Shown piece by piece: positions 1 to 8,183 of a stretch of DNA of 26,626 nt. The notes below the pieces were generated by a model. That model did no database searches. It saw only the letters and a program-made list of their open reading frames with translations, and was not told the origin of the DNA. Position 1 is the first letter of the stretch; each line of letters starts with the position of its first letter. The DNA is taken from contig MVAA01000093.1 in assembly GCA_003266105.1 (NCBI GenBank), forward strand, positions 4,250-30,875, given 5' to 3'. The position numbers were made by a program, and so were the translations under genes. This DNA is from Methanosphaera sp. rholeuAM6 (lineage in GTDB: Archaea > Methanobacteriota > Methanobacteria > Methanobacteriales > Methanobacteriaceae).

Positions 1-631
1 CATCTTCATATGCCTTTTCGGTTAAGCGTATTAGTTCACCTATTGAGGAGTATTTCAGATTTTCAGGAGATGGTTTGTAAAGACTATTGTCGTAACCTAA
101 TCTGTCAGCTTCACGTATTATATTGACCTCATATTCATCAAATTGGTTTTGATTAATCCAATTCATTTTTTTAAGACGTAAAAGCATTGTCGAATGGCTG
201 ACCTGATAATATTGTTCGCATTTAATTATGTCTTCAAGTGTCCAGTCTTCAATTTGGTTTTTATTTTTAAACCAGTATAGAGCACTATCCGGCATCAATA
301 ATGTTGATGCAAAGTTATTTGCATTTATTTCGCTTTGGCTATTGTGATTGAGTCCACAAACGTTAAAGTCGTCAATATCCTCATAAAGCAAGTGGTATAA
401 TTCATGGGCAACTGTGAAGTTTTGTCTTCCAATTGTATGATTGGTATTGATGAATATCACATTGTCATCTTTTGTTTTTGAGCAACACCCACTAATGTTG
501 GTTTTCATTGGAAACCAAAGTACTGTTAAATTCCTTATGTTATTATAGACTAAAGAGCGTATATTTATTGAAGCAAAGCTTTCAACACCCCATTCATGTC
601 TTAACATTTCGGCTAATGCAACGCTATTCAT
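1..631 (-). CDS. ImmA/IrrE-family zinc metallopeptidase (partial, C-terminus beyond left edge)
   Basis: The reading frame is open from ATG 631 to the left edge (210 residues visible) and is incomplete. A gluzincin-type HExxH motif, HELYH, lies at residues 76-80 in the context FTVAHELYHLLYE. It is followed by SEINANNFASTLLMP (residues 100-114), the usual E..AN.FA..LLMP signature of COG2856, in which the Glu is the likely third zinc ligand. ImmA-type peptidases typically cleave or inactivate a partner XRE repressor encoded next door (known from ICEBs1 ImmR/ImmA), and other family members act in toxin-antitoxin-like or stress roles. Here the XRE gene lies directly upstream on the same strand: its stop codon ends at 634, two bases before this ATG, so the two are almost certainly co-translated. 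The rest of the protein is unseen, so a further C-terminal domain cannot be excluded. Family assignment is firm; the cleavage target is inferred. Confidence 0.88.
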   Translation of the reverse strand, partial: MNSVALAEMLRHEWGVESFASINIRSLVYNNIRNLTVLWFPMKTNISGCCSKTKDDNVIFINTNHTIGRQNFTVAHELYHLLYEDIDDFNVCGLNHNSQSEINANNFASTLLMPDSALYWFKNKNQIEDWTLEDIIKCEQYYQVSHSTMLLRLKKMNWINQNQFDEYEVNIIREADRLGYDNSLYKPSPENLKYSSIGELIRLTEKAYED

Positions 632-633
632 AT

Positions 634-960
634 TTACTCAGCACCATCCAGTTTTCTTAATAATTTTAAATATCCTATAATTTCATTCATTTTTGCAACT
701 ACGTTTAAATCCACCTTTTCATCACTTCGAAATGCTATCCTTGTTTTTTCGTGGGAATTTGTTTCTCCTAATAAGTATTCAGGAGAGCAATTGTATAATA
801 AACATAATTTATCAAGTAAAGTCATGTTAAAGTTTCTCTCACCATTTTCTATTTTAGAAAGGTTGCTTTGAGTAATTCCCAAATAGCTAGAAACTTGTTC
901 TTGTGTATATCCATTTTCTCTCCTTAATTTGGACAAATTTTCTCCGACAATCTTTTTCAT
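634..960 (-). CDS. XRE-family helix-turn-helix transcriptional regulator
   Basis: A 108-residue protein if started at ATG 960. The frame stays open upstream to 1050, but those 30 extra residues are hydrophobic AT-rich translation without homology character, whereas ATG 960 is preceded by a GGGGTGA Shine-Dalgarno at good spacing. Residues 5-60 form a classic Cro/C1 HTH (LRRENGYTQEQVSSYLGITQ, then SNLSKIENGERN), followed by a helical segment with SPEYLLGE, typical of phage-like repressors. It probably binds its own promoter and represses the operon. A TATA-rich stretch at about 1000-1012 and the short inverted repeat TATTA-N5-TAATA (981-995) sit where an operator would be expected. Downstream, two bases away, is an ImmA-like peptidase that could relieve repression by cleavage. 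The pair lies next to transposon relics, which suggests a remnant of a mobile element or a solitary stress/defence cassette. Confidence 0.88.
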   Translation of the reverse strand: MKKIVGENLSKLRRENGYTQEQVSSYLGITQSNLSKIENGERNFNMTLLDKLCLLYNCSPEYLLGETNSHEKTRIAFRSDEKVDLNVVAKMNEIIGYLKLLRKLDGAE

Positions 961-1050
961 GTTTTTCACCCCATTGGTACTATTATTTTGTAATAAAAAA
1001 TATATAAATATTTCTAATAAAAATATGACAAAATTGCAAACAACATCCAA
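961..1050 (-). promoter_or_regulatory. Putative promoter/operator of the XRE-ImmA operon
   Basis: On the minus strand this stretch carries an A/T-only box (around 1012-1000), an inverted repeat TATTA (981-985) / TAATA (991-995) between the box and the gene, and a GGGGTGA ribosome binding site about 6 nt before ATG 960. The arrangement fits an autoregulated archaeal promoter. In such AT-rich DNA a 5-bp inverted repeat is weak evidence. Confidence 0.35.
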
Positions 1051-1210
1051 AATATATTATAATAAACAAAATTAACACATAAAATACTACATAAAATATG
1101 TAACTATATGTAAATTATAAAATAAATAAATAATATTCTTATATTTCAATTAACATATAGTTAACTACTTTAAAAATAATTTTTAATCAATATTAAGGAC
1201 TATTCAAAAT

Positions 1211-1633
1211 TCATGAGGATAATAAGTTTATGTAGTCATAATTGAATAAGTTATAGAACCCCTCAGGTATGATAATATTATCTAAAGTACCCCAATCATG
1301 TTTATTAGGTCCATTTACCCCATATCAATTATTATCAATACACTTGTTCTTTAAAGCAACATAACCATTAAAGGAATCAACATGTTTCTAAATGGTAGAA
1401 TTCGCCACACAACCCATATACAGGAATAACTATTATGATAATCCTTTCTAACCTTACCTATTATCGATTTATAATTGATTTTCTCATGATATTCCATCAT
1501 CATCAGACTTAACAAAATGTGTTGATTCCACAGCACAATACCTTAAATCATTAAGCTTCAAAGAAACATCACACAGAACATTAAACTGCTTCTTCGAAAG
1601 ACCACGAACAATAATACTATGAGTTAAATACAT
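1211..1633 (-). pseudogene. Degraded N-terminal fragment of a TnpB (IS200/IS605-type) protein
   Basis: Reading the minus strand from ATG 1633, one frame gives MYLTHSIIVRGLSKKQFN and continues to a stop at 1484-1486. Another frame then supplies EKINYKSIIGKVRKDYHNSYS, and a third gives KHVDSFNGYVALKNKCID followed by VNGPNKHD and DNIIIPEGF, ending at 1211. The order matches the N-terminal part of TnpB proteins: the start LT...RGLSK..F, a tyrosine-rich segment, then the ...Vd.sF.s...Lk block, then k.P.y and iiiP. At least one frameshift and two in-frame stops (after NSTI and IDNN) break it, and the RuvC-like nuclease half is missing altogether. It is therefore a dead relic, with no sign of selection to keep it. 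The TnpB assignment rests on visual motif order only and is moderate. Confidence 0.45.
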
Positions 1634-1666
1634 ACAATCTTCAGAGGTTGGCACAAATAATTTATC

Positions 1667-1851
1667 CTATTTTTTGAGTAATACTTTTAAATGAAGAACA
1701 AATAAATTCTCATTTTTAACACTTCTTTTTTAATTAAATTTCTTAATTTTTCTTATTTTATCATGAAAAAATTTAAATATTGGCGTAATATTTAAAAATT
1801 AGTTCTTATACATATTTATATAGGAAATTAGATTTATATTAGTGTTCATTT
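1667..1851. other. AT-rich spacer between two transposon relics
   Basis: No reading frame, RNA-like structure or clear repeat is seen here. It separates the start of the TnpB relic from the start of the transposase relic and presumably holds decayed element ends or promoters. No terminal inverted repeats for either element could be recognised by eye. The 1051-1210 stretch on the other side of the TnpB relic is likewise empty AT-rich DNA. Confidence 0.4.
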
Positions 1852-3043
1852 ATGGGAATTAAAGTTGTGAATTTACGACAGAGCAAATGGTATCTTAGTT
1901 GTTTAGATGATGATATTCAAAGTGATGATATTGTTTTTTTAGTAACTTATTTGTCTTATCAAATAAGGATATGAATTATGAAATTGTGGATATTAAAAAG
2001 AGAGGTAGGCCTATTAATCCTCCAGAATACATTATAGCTCTTTTAATTATGGTGCTTTACGTCATATTAGTGGAACGGAGGAATTGGCTGAAATGGCACA
2101 GTATCATCAGAAGTTCAGGTATGTGAGTGGTGATTTAAAACCTTCTGGTAGAGTTTTACGTAAATTTATACAAGAATATGGTACTTTATTTAAACAATTT
2201 TTGGCTGCTACTCTTAATTTAGCTTAAACTATTGGTTTAACTGATTTTGACTTTGTTTGTGTTGATGGGACAATAATAAAGGCAACTAATTCACCATTTA
2301 ATGTAATTTATTATGATGATGCTTTAACTTTGTTAGAAAACTTATCATCAGATTCTCCTTCTATGGACGCTATTGATGATCTTCGTCATCCAGCTAAAAA
2401 ATTCTATTATAACTCTGTTATGGATTCTAAAAGAAAAATTGAATTATTAAATAAAATGTTGGATGCTATGGATAAAACGGGAAAAGATATAATTCCTGAT
2501 TTTAATATTGATTCCCATAGTATGCATACAAAAAAATACCTGTACACCCATATTACAACTATTATGCTTGTAAAAACTGTAAATACAGAAAAAATGCACA
2601 CCACAATCCTCCATACACCGTGTCATACAAGAAAGAGGTTCACAATTAAACATAGACATGAAATACAAGATGAACAAACCAGAATATCAAGAGGACTACA
2701 AAATGGGAGGACATACATTAGAACCACCAAACAGAACACTTAAAGAACAATTCCACATCAACCAAATAATAAGCAGAGGACAACAAGACAAAGAAAACAA
2801 AGTAACACTAAAAGCAGTAGCATACAACTTAAGAGTAATATTCAACAAAATATTGGAAGAGATTAAACAATAGACTTTAAAAACATAGTAAAATACGATA
2901 TAGATGATTACATGCTAGAAATATCAGAAGAATTTGATGATATTAAATTTAAACTTATCGAACTAAAAAAAAATCAAAAAGTATTACCGAAGAGTGAAAA
3001 AACTGAATTCAAGCCAACACCCTTGTTATGTATAATAAATTAA
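1852..3043 (+). pseudogene. Multiply frameshifted IS1182-like DDE transposase
   Basis: Joined across frames, the plus strand gives a recognisable transposase in the right order. First comes a start segment MGIKVVNLRQSKWYLSC; then KRGRPINPPEYIIALLI, followed by YGALRHISGTEELAEMA; then FVCVDGTIIKATNSPF carrying the first catalytic Asp. Next are a central Asp/Lys-rich linker, YYACKNCKYRKNAHHNPPY with the cysteine-containing C-terminal segment, and KMGGHTLEPPNRTLKEQFHI, which corresponds to the ...VEPvFG.lK... block with the catalytic Glu. The last part is LKAVAYNLRVIFNKI, with a final helical tail that stops at 3043. There are at least four lesions: frameshifts near 1940, 2040 and 2530-2660, and an in-frame TAA in the LNLA/TIG segment (about 2227). 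The longest intact pieces are 137 and 71 codons and are not independent genes. IS1182 is the best family match by eye; other DDE_Tnp_1 families are possible. Confidence 0.8.
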
Positions 3044-3097
3044 ATAGTTTTTCTGTTAAAAAGATTATTATAGAAAAAACATTTCGGGTTATGTTTT

Positions 3098-4141
3098 ATG
3101 AAGATTAGGCAACGATATTTTATCAAAACAAAAGACGGTCTCTTTTTTGCTGTAACCGATAATTATCATCCGGATACGCATATCATCTCGTTTCTTCGTT
3201 ATATGCCCTGTGAGGAGGGGGATCGTGTAATTGATGGTGTACGTTATAAGAAGGTTTCCAGTGATGAAGCCTACAGTTTTCTTAATAAAAATCATCCGAA
3301 TTATCTTTTCAGGTGGAATATTGAAAATAAGGATTCGATGGGTGTTCCATTGGAGGATATTGTTGAAGTTTTAAGTCCTGTTGATAAGTTAAATGAGATT
3401 ATTTCATCGCATGACAATGATGAGTTTTATGATAAGATTAGACTGTTGGCTTCCATTTTTCATGAAAAGGCGGGTATTGGCTATGATGACATGGGCGTTA
3501 GTGGTTCTACGCTTTTGAATTTGCAGAATCCTTCAACTTCGGATATTGATTTTATCATTTTTGGTTTGGATAATCATCGCAAAGCCATTAATCTGTATTC
3601 CAGGTTAAAGAATGATGCTGACAGTCCTCTTGATAAAATTAGTGGAAAATATTGGAAAGATGTTTATGATAAACGCATTAAGGATGATTCCATGTCTTTT
3701 GATGAGTTCATATGGTATGAGTCTCGTAAAAACAATAGGGGATTAATTGGAGGTACTTTGTTTGATATTTCATGCTCAAGGAATGATTCAGAGTTACGTG
3801 ATAGTGGTGCTGTTTTCAGTCGTGTGGTTTGTCCCATGAAGATTCACTGCAAAATTGCTGATGACAGATATTCATATGACGCTCCGGCAGTATATAACGT
3901 TTCGGATGTTCAGGTTTTGGAAGGACCATGCATGAATATTGAAAACATAGTTTCATTTACTCATACTTACACTGGCATTGTCAAGAATAATGAGTGGGTA
4001 ATTGCATCTGGTGTATGTGAAGAAACAACCGATAATGACTCTTCAAAAATGTATAACCTGATTGTTGGAACTACGCGTGAATCGATAAACGAATACGTTA
4101 AACTGGACACCAATCCGATAACGGGAGAAAAAGAGTACTGA
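3098..4141 (+). CDS. Conserved archaeal nucleotidyltransferase-fold protein (COG1665-like)
   Basis: A 347-residue protein of unknown physiological role. The centre has the nucleotidyltransferase (Pol beta superfamily) signature: VSGSTLLNLQNPSTSDIDFI (residues 134-153), i.e. the GS turn followed by DxD (D149, D151), with a later candidate third carboxylate at D223 (GTLFDISCS). The N-terminal 90 residues form a separate conserved module, with beta-rich segments such as KTKDGLFFAV and GVRYKKV. The C-terminal 100 residues, including YSYDAPAVYNV and GPCMNIENIVSF, look like an OB- or beta-type domain. This three-part layout occurs in a family conserved in methanogens and other Euryarchaeota, often annotated only as DNA polymerase beta-like. 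Substrate (tRNA, RNA end or small molecule) is unknown. ATG 3098 is the only reasonable start, but the ribosome binding site is weak. The downstream gene is convergent, one base beyond the stop. Confidence 0.75.
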   Translation: MKIRQRYFIKTKDGLFFAVTDNYHPDTHIISFLRYMPCEEGDRVIDGVRYKKVSSDEAYSFLNKNHPNYLFRWNIENKDSMGVPLEDIVEVLSPVDKLNEIISSHDNDEFYDKIRLLASIFHEKAGIGYDDMGVSGSTLLNLQNPSTSDIDFIIFGLDNHRKAINLYSRLKNDADSPLDKISGKYWKDVYDKRIKDDSMSFDEFIWYESRKNNRGLIGGTLFDISCSRNDSELRDSGAVFSRVVCPMKIHCKIADDRYSYDAPAVYNVSDVQVLEGPCMNIENIVSFTHTYTGIVKNNEWVIASGVCEETTDNDSSKMYNLIVGTTRESINEYVKLDTNPITGEKEY

Positions 4142-4142
4142 C

Positions 4143-4856
4143 TCATTCGACCGTTACAATCTTTGGTATTTTACCGACCTTAGCAAGATATTCTCCCTTT
4201 ATCACAATTGCGCCATCAAAAAACTCATTGTAATCCTCAGCCTTTTCAAGAGCGTTGTTAACGATATCTTCATCAGTCTTTCCGTTGCCGTAATTACCTA
4301 TTAATGTGGCAAGACTGTCACTAACGCTTGCCTGTGGAGAGAACACTATTGTAGCATCCGTTTGTCCAAAACTCTTTGATGGACCTACCGTTCCACTGGA
4401 AGTGCATATGCCATATCCATCCTTTTTAGCCTTAACTTTCAATCCTATGCTGTTGGTGAATGTACTGTCACCTGCATAAACACCCAATGTTACTGTTTTA
4501 TTCGTTTTTAGTGCAATGTCTCCACCATTTTCCAGTATTGTGTACGTTGTACCGAATTGTTCAATGTATTCAAGGCATACCTGACTTATGCTTCCGGCTA
4601 CTGCAGACATTGGTCCTATTCCCGTTATATTGGATGCTCTTGTCATGAGTTCAAGTATTCTTGATGTGGAGTTTATGGGTACGCTTTCATATCCATTAAA
4701 GAGTGGATTTTTATATATTTCATCCTGTATGACAGATCTTTGTTTGAGGATGAATTCTTCAAGATTTACTCTTGTATCAGTTTTTAATAAGATATGAGTT
4801 GAATCAATACCATATTCTTTCGTAAAATATTTCTTATCCATATTACTTTGTCCCAT
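4143..4856 (-). CDS. UPF0280 family protein (ApbE-like fold)
   Basis: A 237-residue protein matching the archaeal UPF0280 family, related to the ApbE flavin-transferase fold. The hallmark segments are GPMSAVAGSISQ (81-92), ILENGGDIAL (107-116) and TSSGTVGPSKSFGQTDA (152-168), which correspond to the glycine-rich and Asp-containing active-site regions of ApbE-like proteins. Biochemical function is unproven. The family is commonly annotated only as a methanogen-conserved protein and in some genomes sits beside ferredoxin-type genes, so a role in flavin or redox-cofactor handling is plausible but inferred. No Shine-Dalgarno precedes ATG 4856 or the alternative ATG six codons in (4841). A TATA-like ATATATTTATAAG lies about 20-30 nt upstream, so the mRNA may be nearly leaderless. 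Full length for the family. Confidence 0.85.
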   Translation of the reverse strand: MGQSNMDKKYFTKEYGIDSTHILLKTDTRVNLEEFILKQRSVIQDEIYKNPLFNGYESVPINSTSRILELMTRASNITGIGPMSAVAGSISQVCLEYIEQFGTTYTILENGGDIALKTNKTVTLGVYAGDSTFTNSIGLKVKAKKDGYGICTSSGTVGPSKSFGQTDATIVFSPQASVSDSLATLIGNYGNGKTDEDIVNNALEKAEDYNEFFDGAIVIKGEYLAKVGKIPKIVTVE

Positions 4857-4949
4857 TTATTATACAAAAATTAGCGATACTTATAAATATATTATCAATT
4901 AATTACAAATATATTTAACATATACAATTATAAGGGAGGTATTCCGTTT
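4857..4949. promoter_or_regulatory. Divergent promoter region between UPF0280 gene and the five-gene plus-strand operon
   Basis: These 93 bases separate two divergent starts. TTATAAATATAT (4881-4892) can be read as a TATA box in either direction, and a second A/T box, AAATATATTTAA, is at about 4907-4918. A strong AAGGGAGGT Shine-Dalgarno (4932-4940) serves ATG 4950. The minus-strand gene has no such site. Box choice is by position only. Confidence 0.45.
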
Positions 4950-5942
4950 ATGATGCCAAAACCAAATCCCAACAGAAGAAATGAACACAATCATGGAAAT
5001 GAATACAATGGCAGACCACAGGAAAAAGTACTTCTTGAGAGCAAACCAAGCTTCTGGTTATACTCGGACAACTTTATCCTTAAGATTGTGGTGCTTTTTA
5101 TCATGGTGTTCATGTTTGCACCAATACTGACATTGGTTTACACATTACACGGGGAACTAGTATCAAACTTCCATATTGCTGTGGACAATGTCATGTTCTA
5201 CTCGGAACTGATACTGATACTGTTAATCCTGGTGGTGATTATTAAGCTAATACTTGATGTTCTGGACTGGAACTATACCAATTACGTGTTCACTGACACC
5301 CGTATTATTATACAAAGAGGATTTATTCGTAAAGAAAGAATTATGATGTCCTATAATAAGATTCAAGACATAGAAATAAGACAATCCTTGCTTGAAAGAC
5401 TTATTCGTGTTGGAGACATTATTATCTATGGGGCAAATGAAGTATCAGAAACAATACTTGATGATATTCCTTCACCAAGAAAGGCAGAGGAAATAATACT
5501 TGAACGTATGAATAGTTTTGGATATAATCAGAATACCTATATTAATAACGGTTATCAGCAACCGGTTTACGGCCCACAATACCAGCCCGGAGGATACAGC
5601 CCGCAGGGAGGATACTATCCTCAGGGAGGATACAATCCACAACAGCAGCAGGGGTATAACCAGCAGCCATACCAACAACAGGGATACACCCCACAGGCAA
5701 ATGACAATCAGGGTTACATCCAGGTAGACCATAACCAGACCAGTACAAACAGTTATGATGAAGGATACATTCAGGTAGATCACGGTTATGATGGAAACGG
5801 CTATTATGATGAAGATGTTATAATTCCAGACAGACCACAGGAGAACAGATGGGAAAATAACAACACCATACCATCACAAGAACTTGATAAAGAGCAGATA
5901 TTAAGAAAGCATGATGCAATGTTTAAAAAATATAAAAAGTAA
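4950..5942 (+). CDS. Membrane protein with bacterial-type PH domain and Gln/Gly/Tyr-rich C-terminal tail
   Basis: A 330-residue protein. Residues 1-30 are a polar, Asn/His-rich cytosolic start. Two hydrophobic segments follow (about 43-66 and 84-105), then a bPH_2/YdbS-like PH domain (110-188) with YVFTDTRIIIQRGFIRKERI and YNKIQDIEIRQSLLERLIRVG. This is the usual two-helix plus PH architecture of a widespread membrane family whose function is mostly unknown. Unusual is the C-terminal 140 residues: a low-complexity, prion-like tail with repeats such as PGGYSPQGGYYPQGGYNPQ, a GYIQVDH motif repeated at 255-261 and 272-278, and a charged end (KEQILRKHDAMFKKYKK). The tail is probably disordered and may bind partners. 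It has a strong GGGAGGT ribosome binding site, is the first gene of the run, and the next ATG is 13 nt after its stop. Confidence 0.85.
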   Translation: MMPKPNPNRRNEHNHGNEYNGRPQEKVLLESKPSFWLYSDNFILKIVVLFIMVFMFAPILTLVYTLHGELVSNFHIAVDNVMFYSELILILLILVVIIKLILDVLDWNYTNYVFTDTRIIIQRGFIRKERIMMSYNKIQDIEIRQSLLERLIRVGDIIIYGANEVSETILDDIPSPRKAEEIILERMNSFGYNQNTYINNGYQQPVYGPQYQPGGYSPQGGYYPQGGYNPQQQQGYNQQPYQQQGYTPQANDNQGYIQVDHNQTSTNSYDEGYIQVDHGYDGNGYYDEDVIIPDRPQENRWENNNTIPSQELDKEQILRKHDAMFKKYKK

Positions 5943-5955
5943 ATGAGATGAATAA

Positions 5956-7116
5956 ATGACGGATTATGATGTAATAGTGGTTGGAGCAGGACCTGTTGGT
6001 TCAACCTATGCATATAAGATGGCAAAGCAGGGCTATGATGTTGCATTGTTTGACATGAAAAACAGGATTGGTCAGCCCTTACAATGTGCAGGTCTGGTTT
6101 CAACAAATATTTCCGATACAAAAAATCTACCGGAGCAGTTCATAGACAACAAAATTAAGGGAGCTAACCTTTACTCACCTGACAACACATGCATACGGGT
6201 GGAAAAAGAAAAGACTGTTGCGTACGTTCTTGACAGGGTAATGTATGACAAATACCTCTTTGACAGGGCACATGATGCAGGTGCAGCAACATTTATTGGA
6301 GAAAAGGTAGTTGACGTGGACTTAAAGAACACTACCGTTAAAACCATTGAACGTAAATACTCCTCCCGCATTATAACTGTTGCATCAGGACCTGCAAGTA
6401 ACACGGCCAAAAAGATGAACCCCGACATTGAAAACAAAACATTCCTTGGATTGCAGTATACAGTGAAAACTGAAGAACAGGACATGAATTATGTTGATCT
6501 TAGAATCAATCAGGAACTGCTTCCGGGATTCATATGGCAAATCCCAACATCACCATTTACCAAAAGAGTAGGATTATTCACTGATTGCTCATATAAAACT
6601 GCTGAAACGATACTTAAAGGACAGCTGAAAAGTACCGATACAATAATTGAAAAACACAATGGAATAATTCCACGTTTTAACTCCAAAAAGAGGATAGTTG
6701 AAAATAACACGTTGCTGTTGGGCGACAGTGCAAGTCAGGTAAAACCGACGACAGGTGGTGGACTAATATCAGGTTTTAACTGTGCACAACTGGCAAGCAA
6801 GTACTCTTCCCTAATGCTTGATGAAGAAGACAATGATTACCTGTTAAGCTATGAAAAGGAATATCATAAACTTTATGATAACGAATTCAAAGCTCAACAG
6901 AATGTGCAGAATATTATCCGTGATATGACAGAGGATGACTTCAATTACATGTTCCGGAAACTGAGGGAATACAATGTTGACAGGATAATATCAGAATATG
7001 GTGACATGGACAATCAGACACCACTGCTTAAACAGTTGGTTAAAACGGGAGTAATCTTTAAACTAGTGCCGAAAATAGGTGTAAGGAGGTTGAAGAACAT
7101 ATGGAAATCACTGTAA
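5956..7116 (+). CDS. Geranylgeranyl reductase family flavoprotein (digeranylgeranylglycerophospholipid reductase)
   Basis: A 386-residue FAD-dependent oxidoreductase, the usual length for archaeal geranylgeranyl reductases, which saturate the isoprenoid chains of archaeal membrane lipids using FAD and reducing equivalents. Visible motifs are: the N-terminal dinucleotide-binding VVGAGPVGSTYAYKMAKQG (residues 8-26); the family Cys in QPLQCAGLVS (C44); LPGFIWQIP in the substrate-binding region; and the FAD-contacting LLLGDSASQVKPTTGGGL. It lies second in the operon, 13 nt after the PH-domain gene, with a modest GAGATGA-type site upstream. Its end overlaps the start of the next gene by 16 nt. Methanogens often carry more than one paralogue, so the exact lipid substrate is inferred from the family. 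Confidence 0.88.
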   Translation: MTDYDVIVVGAGPVGSTYAYKMAKQGYDVALFDMKNRIGQPLQCAGLVSTNISDTKNLPEQFIDNKIKGANLYSPDNTCIRVEKEKTVAYVLDRVMYDKYLFDRAHDAGAATFIGEKVVDVDLKNTTVKTIERKYSSRIITVASGPASNTAKKMNPDIENKTFLGLQYTVKTEEQDMNYVDLRINQELLPGFIWQIPTSPFTKRVGLFTDCSYKTAETILKGQLKSTDTIIEKHNGIIPRFNSKKRIVENNTLLLGDSASQVKPTTGGGLISGFNCAQLASKYSSLMLDEEDNDYLLSYEKEYHKLYDNEFKAQQNVQNIIRDMTEDDFNYMFRKLREYNVDRIISEYGDMDNQTPLLKQLVKTGVIFKLVPKIGVRRLKNIWKSL

Positions 7117-8171
7117 TACTGTCGCAGGAAAATGATACACTGCCAAAGGCGGAACTTTTGGCAAGACTGAAGACGCTTGAAATATGCCCTGATATATTAA
7201 ACGAATATCCGGGCGTAGTGGAACTTGAAGTTGACTGTGACAAGGAAAAAGTCATGGAACTTGGCCTTCATCTTGGATACACGCATGAAATACTGCTTAC
7301 AATAGATAAAACAACACCCGATGACTTATCCGAATCAATTGAAAAGATATCATGGAAAGATATTATTGATGACACGTTCAAGGTACGTGTAAAACGTATG
7401 GGCAACGGTGAAGTGGACAAGGACAAAATAGAGCGAAACATTGGAGGATACATTAAACAGGACTGTCAGATGCCAGTGTCCCTGGATAATGCAGCACATA
7501 CAATAAAACTGGTATACACGAACCCTAAAACCGTAACAAATGAATTCAAGGAAGAAAGGGTTGTGGGATACAATAAGGTAATTATCACCAAACTGCTGAT
7601 AGAACAGGATAAAAGACACTTCTTTGACAACAAGCCACACAAGAGACCATACTTCCATCCGGGTTCTATGAGTCCGAAGCTGGCACTATGTATGGTTAAC
7701 CTTGCACATGTAAAGGAAGGTGACATTGTACTTGATCCGTTCTGTGGAACAGGCGGAATACTCATAGAGGCAGGAGAGTTTAACACAACACTCATAGCTT
7801 CAGACTTGGAAAAATGCATGTATGAGGGAACAAAGCTTAATCTTGCACATGAAGGATTCACGGACTTCAAAGTATACTGGGAAGATGTTAGAAAACTTGA
7901 AATAGACGAAACAGTGGATGCCGTTGCAATGGATCCCCCATATGGAATATCAACAACACTTGGCGGAGAGGACACCAAGAAACTATACACGGAAGCGTTG
8001 ATTGCAATTGAAAAACACCTGAAAGATGACGGACATATCTGCATGGCAAGCCCACATTACATTGACATGAATGAAGTGGTAAAAAACACTCCGCTAAAAA
8101 TATTGGAACAGCACGCAATAAGGATGCATAAAAGCTTAACGAGAATAATAACCGTACTGGCAAAGAAATAG
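7101..8171 (+). CDS. tRNA (guanine(10)-N2)-dimethyltransferase (Trm-G10 type, TIGR01177 family)
   Basis: A 356-residue protein that would use S-adenosylmethionine to methylate N2 of guanine 10 in tRNA. The N-terminal half (about 1-165) is a THUMP-containing RNA-binding region with the NFLD-like start. The C-terminal half is a Rossmann methyltransferase with LDPFCGTGG (211-219), the acidic SAM-contacting IASDLE (232-237), a connecting EDVRKL, and the catalytic DPPYG (278-282) that marks amino-group methylation of guanine. The conserved linker motif PYFHPGSMSPKLAL (183-196) is characteristic of this archaeal family. Start ATG 7101 lies inside the end of the previous gene and is preceded by AAGGAGGT (7083-7090), so translation is coupled. 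Length and domain order are normal. Confidence 0.9.
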   Translation: MEITVILSQENDTLPKAELLARLKTLEICPDILNEYPGVVELEVDCDKEKVMELGLHLGYTHEILLTIDKTTPDDLSESIEKISWKDIIDDTFKVRVKRMGNGEVDKDKIERNIGGYIKQDCQMPVSLDNAAHTIKLVYTNPKTVTNEFKEERVVGYNKVIITKLLIEQDKRHFFDNKPHKRPYFHPGSMSPKLALCMVNLAHVKEGDIVLDPFCGTGGILIEAGEFNTTLIASDLEKCMYEGTKLNLAHEGFTDFKVYWEDVRKLEIDETVDAVAMDPPYGISTTLGGEDTKKLYTEALIAIEKHLKDDGHICMASPHYIDMNEVVKNTPLKILEQHAIRMHKSLTRIITVLAKK

Positions 8172-8183
8172 GAGGATTATGGA

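Noticed and set aside
961..1050. An N-terminal extension of the XRE regulator giving a membrane segment
   Set aside because: The extension is translation of AT-rich promoter DNA, and ATG 960 has a GGGGTGA ribosome binding site, so the shorter start is preferred.
2330..2873. Two separate short genes on the plus strand (137 and 71 codons)
   Set aside because: They are pieces of a single frameshifted transposase; the order of motifs across frames matches one protein.
7466..8044. A 192-codon open frame on the minus strand
   Set aside because: It is the complement of the tRNA methyltransferase gene, which has clear motifs (DPFCGTGG, DPPYG). The minus-strand translation is Ser/Leu-rich with no domain signal.
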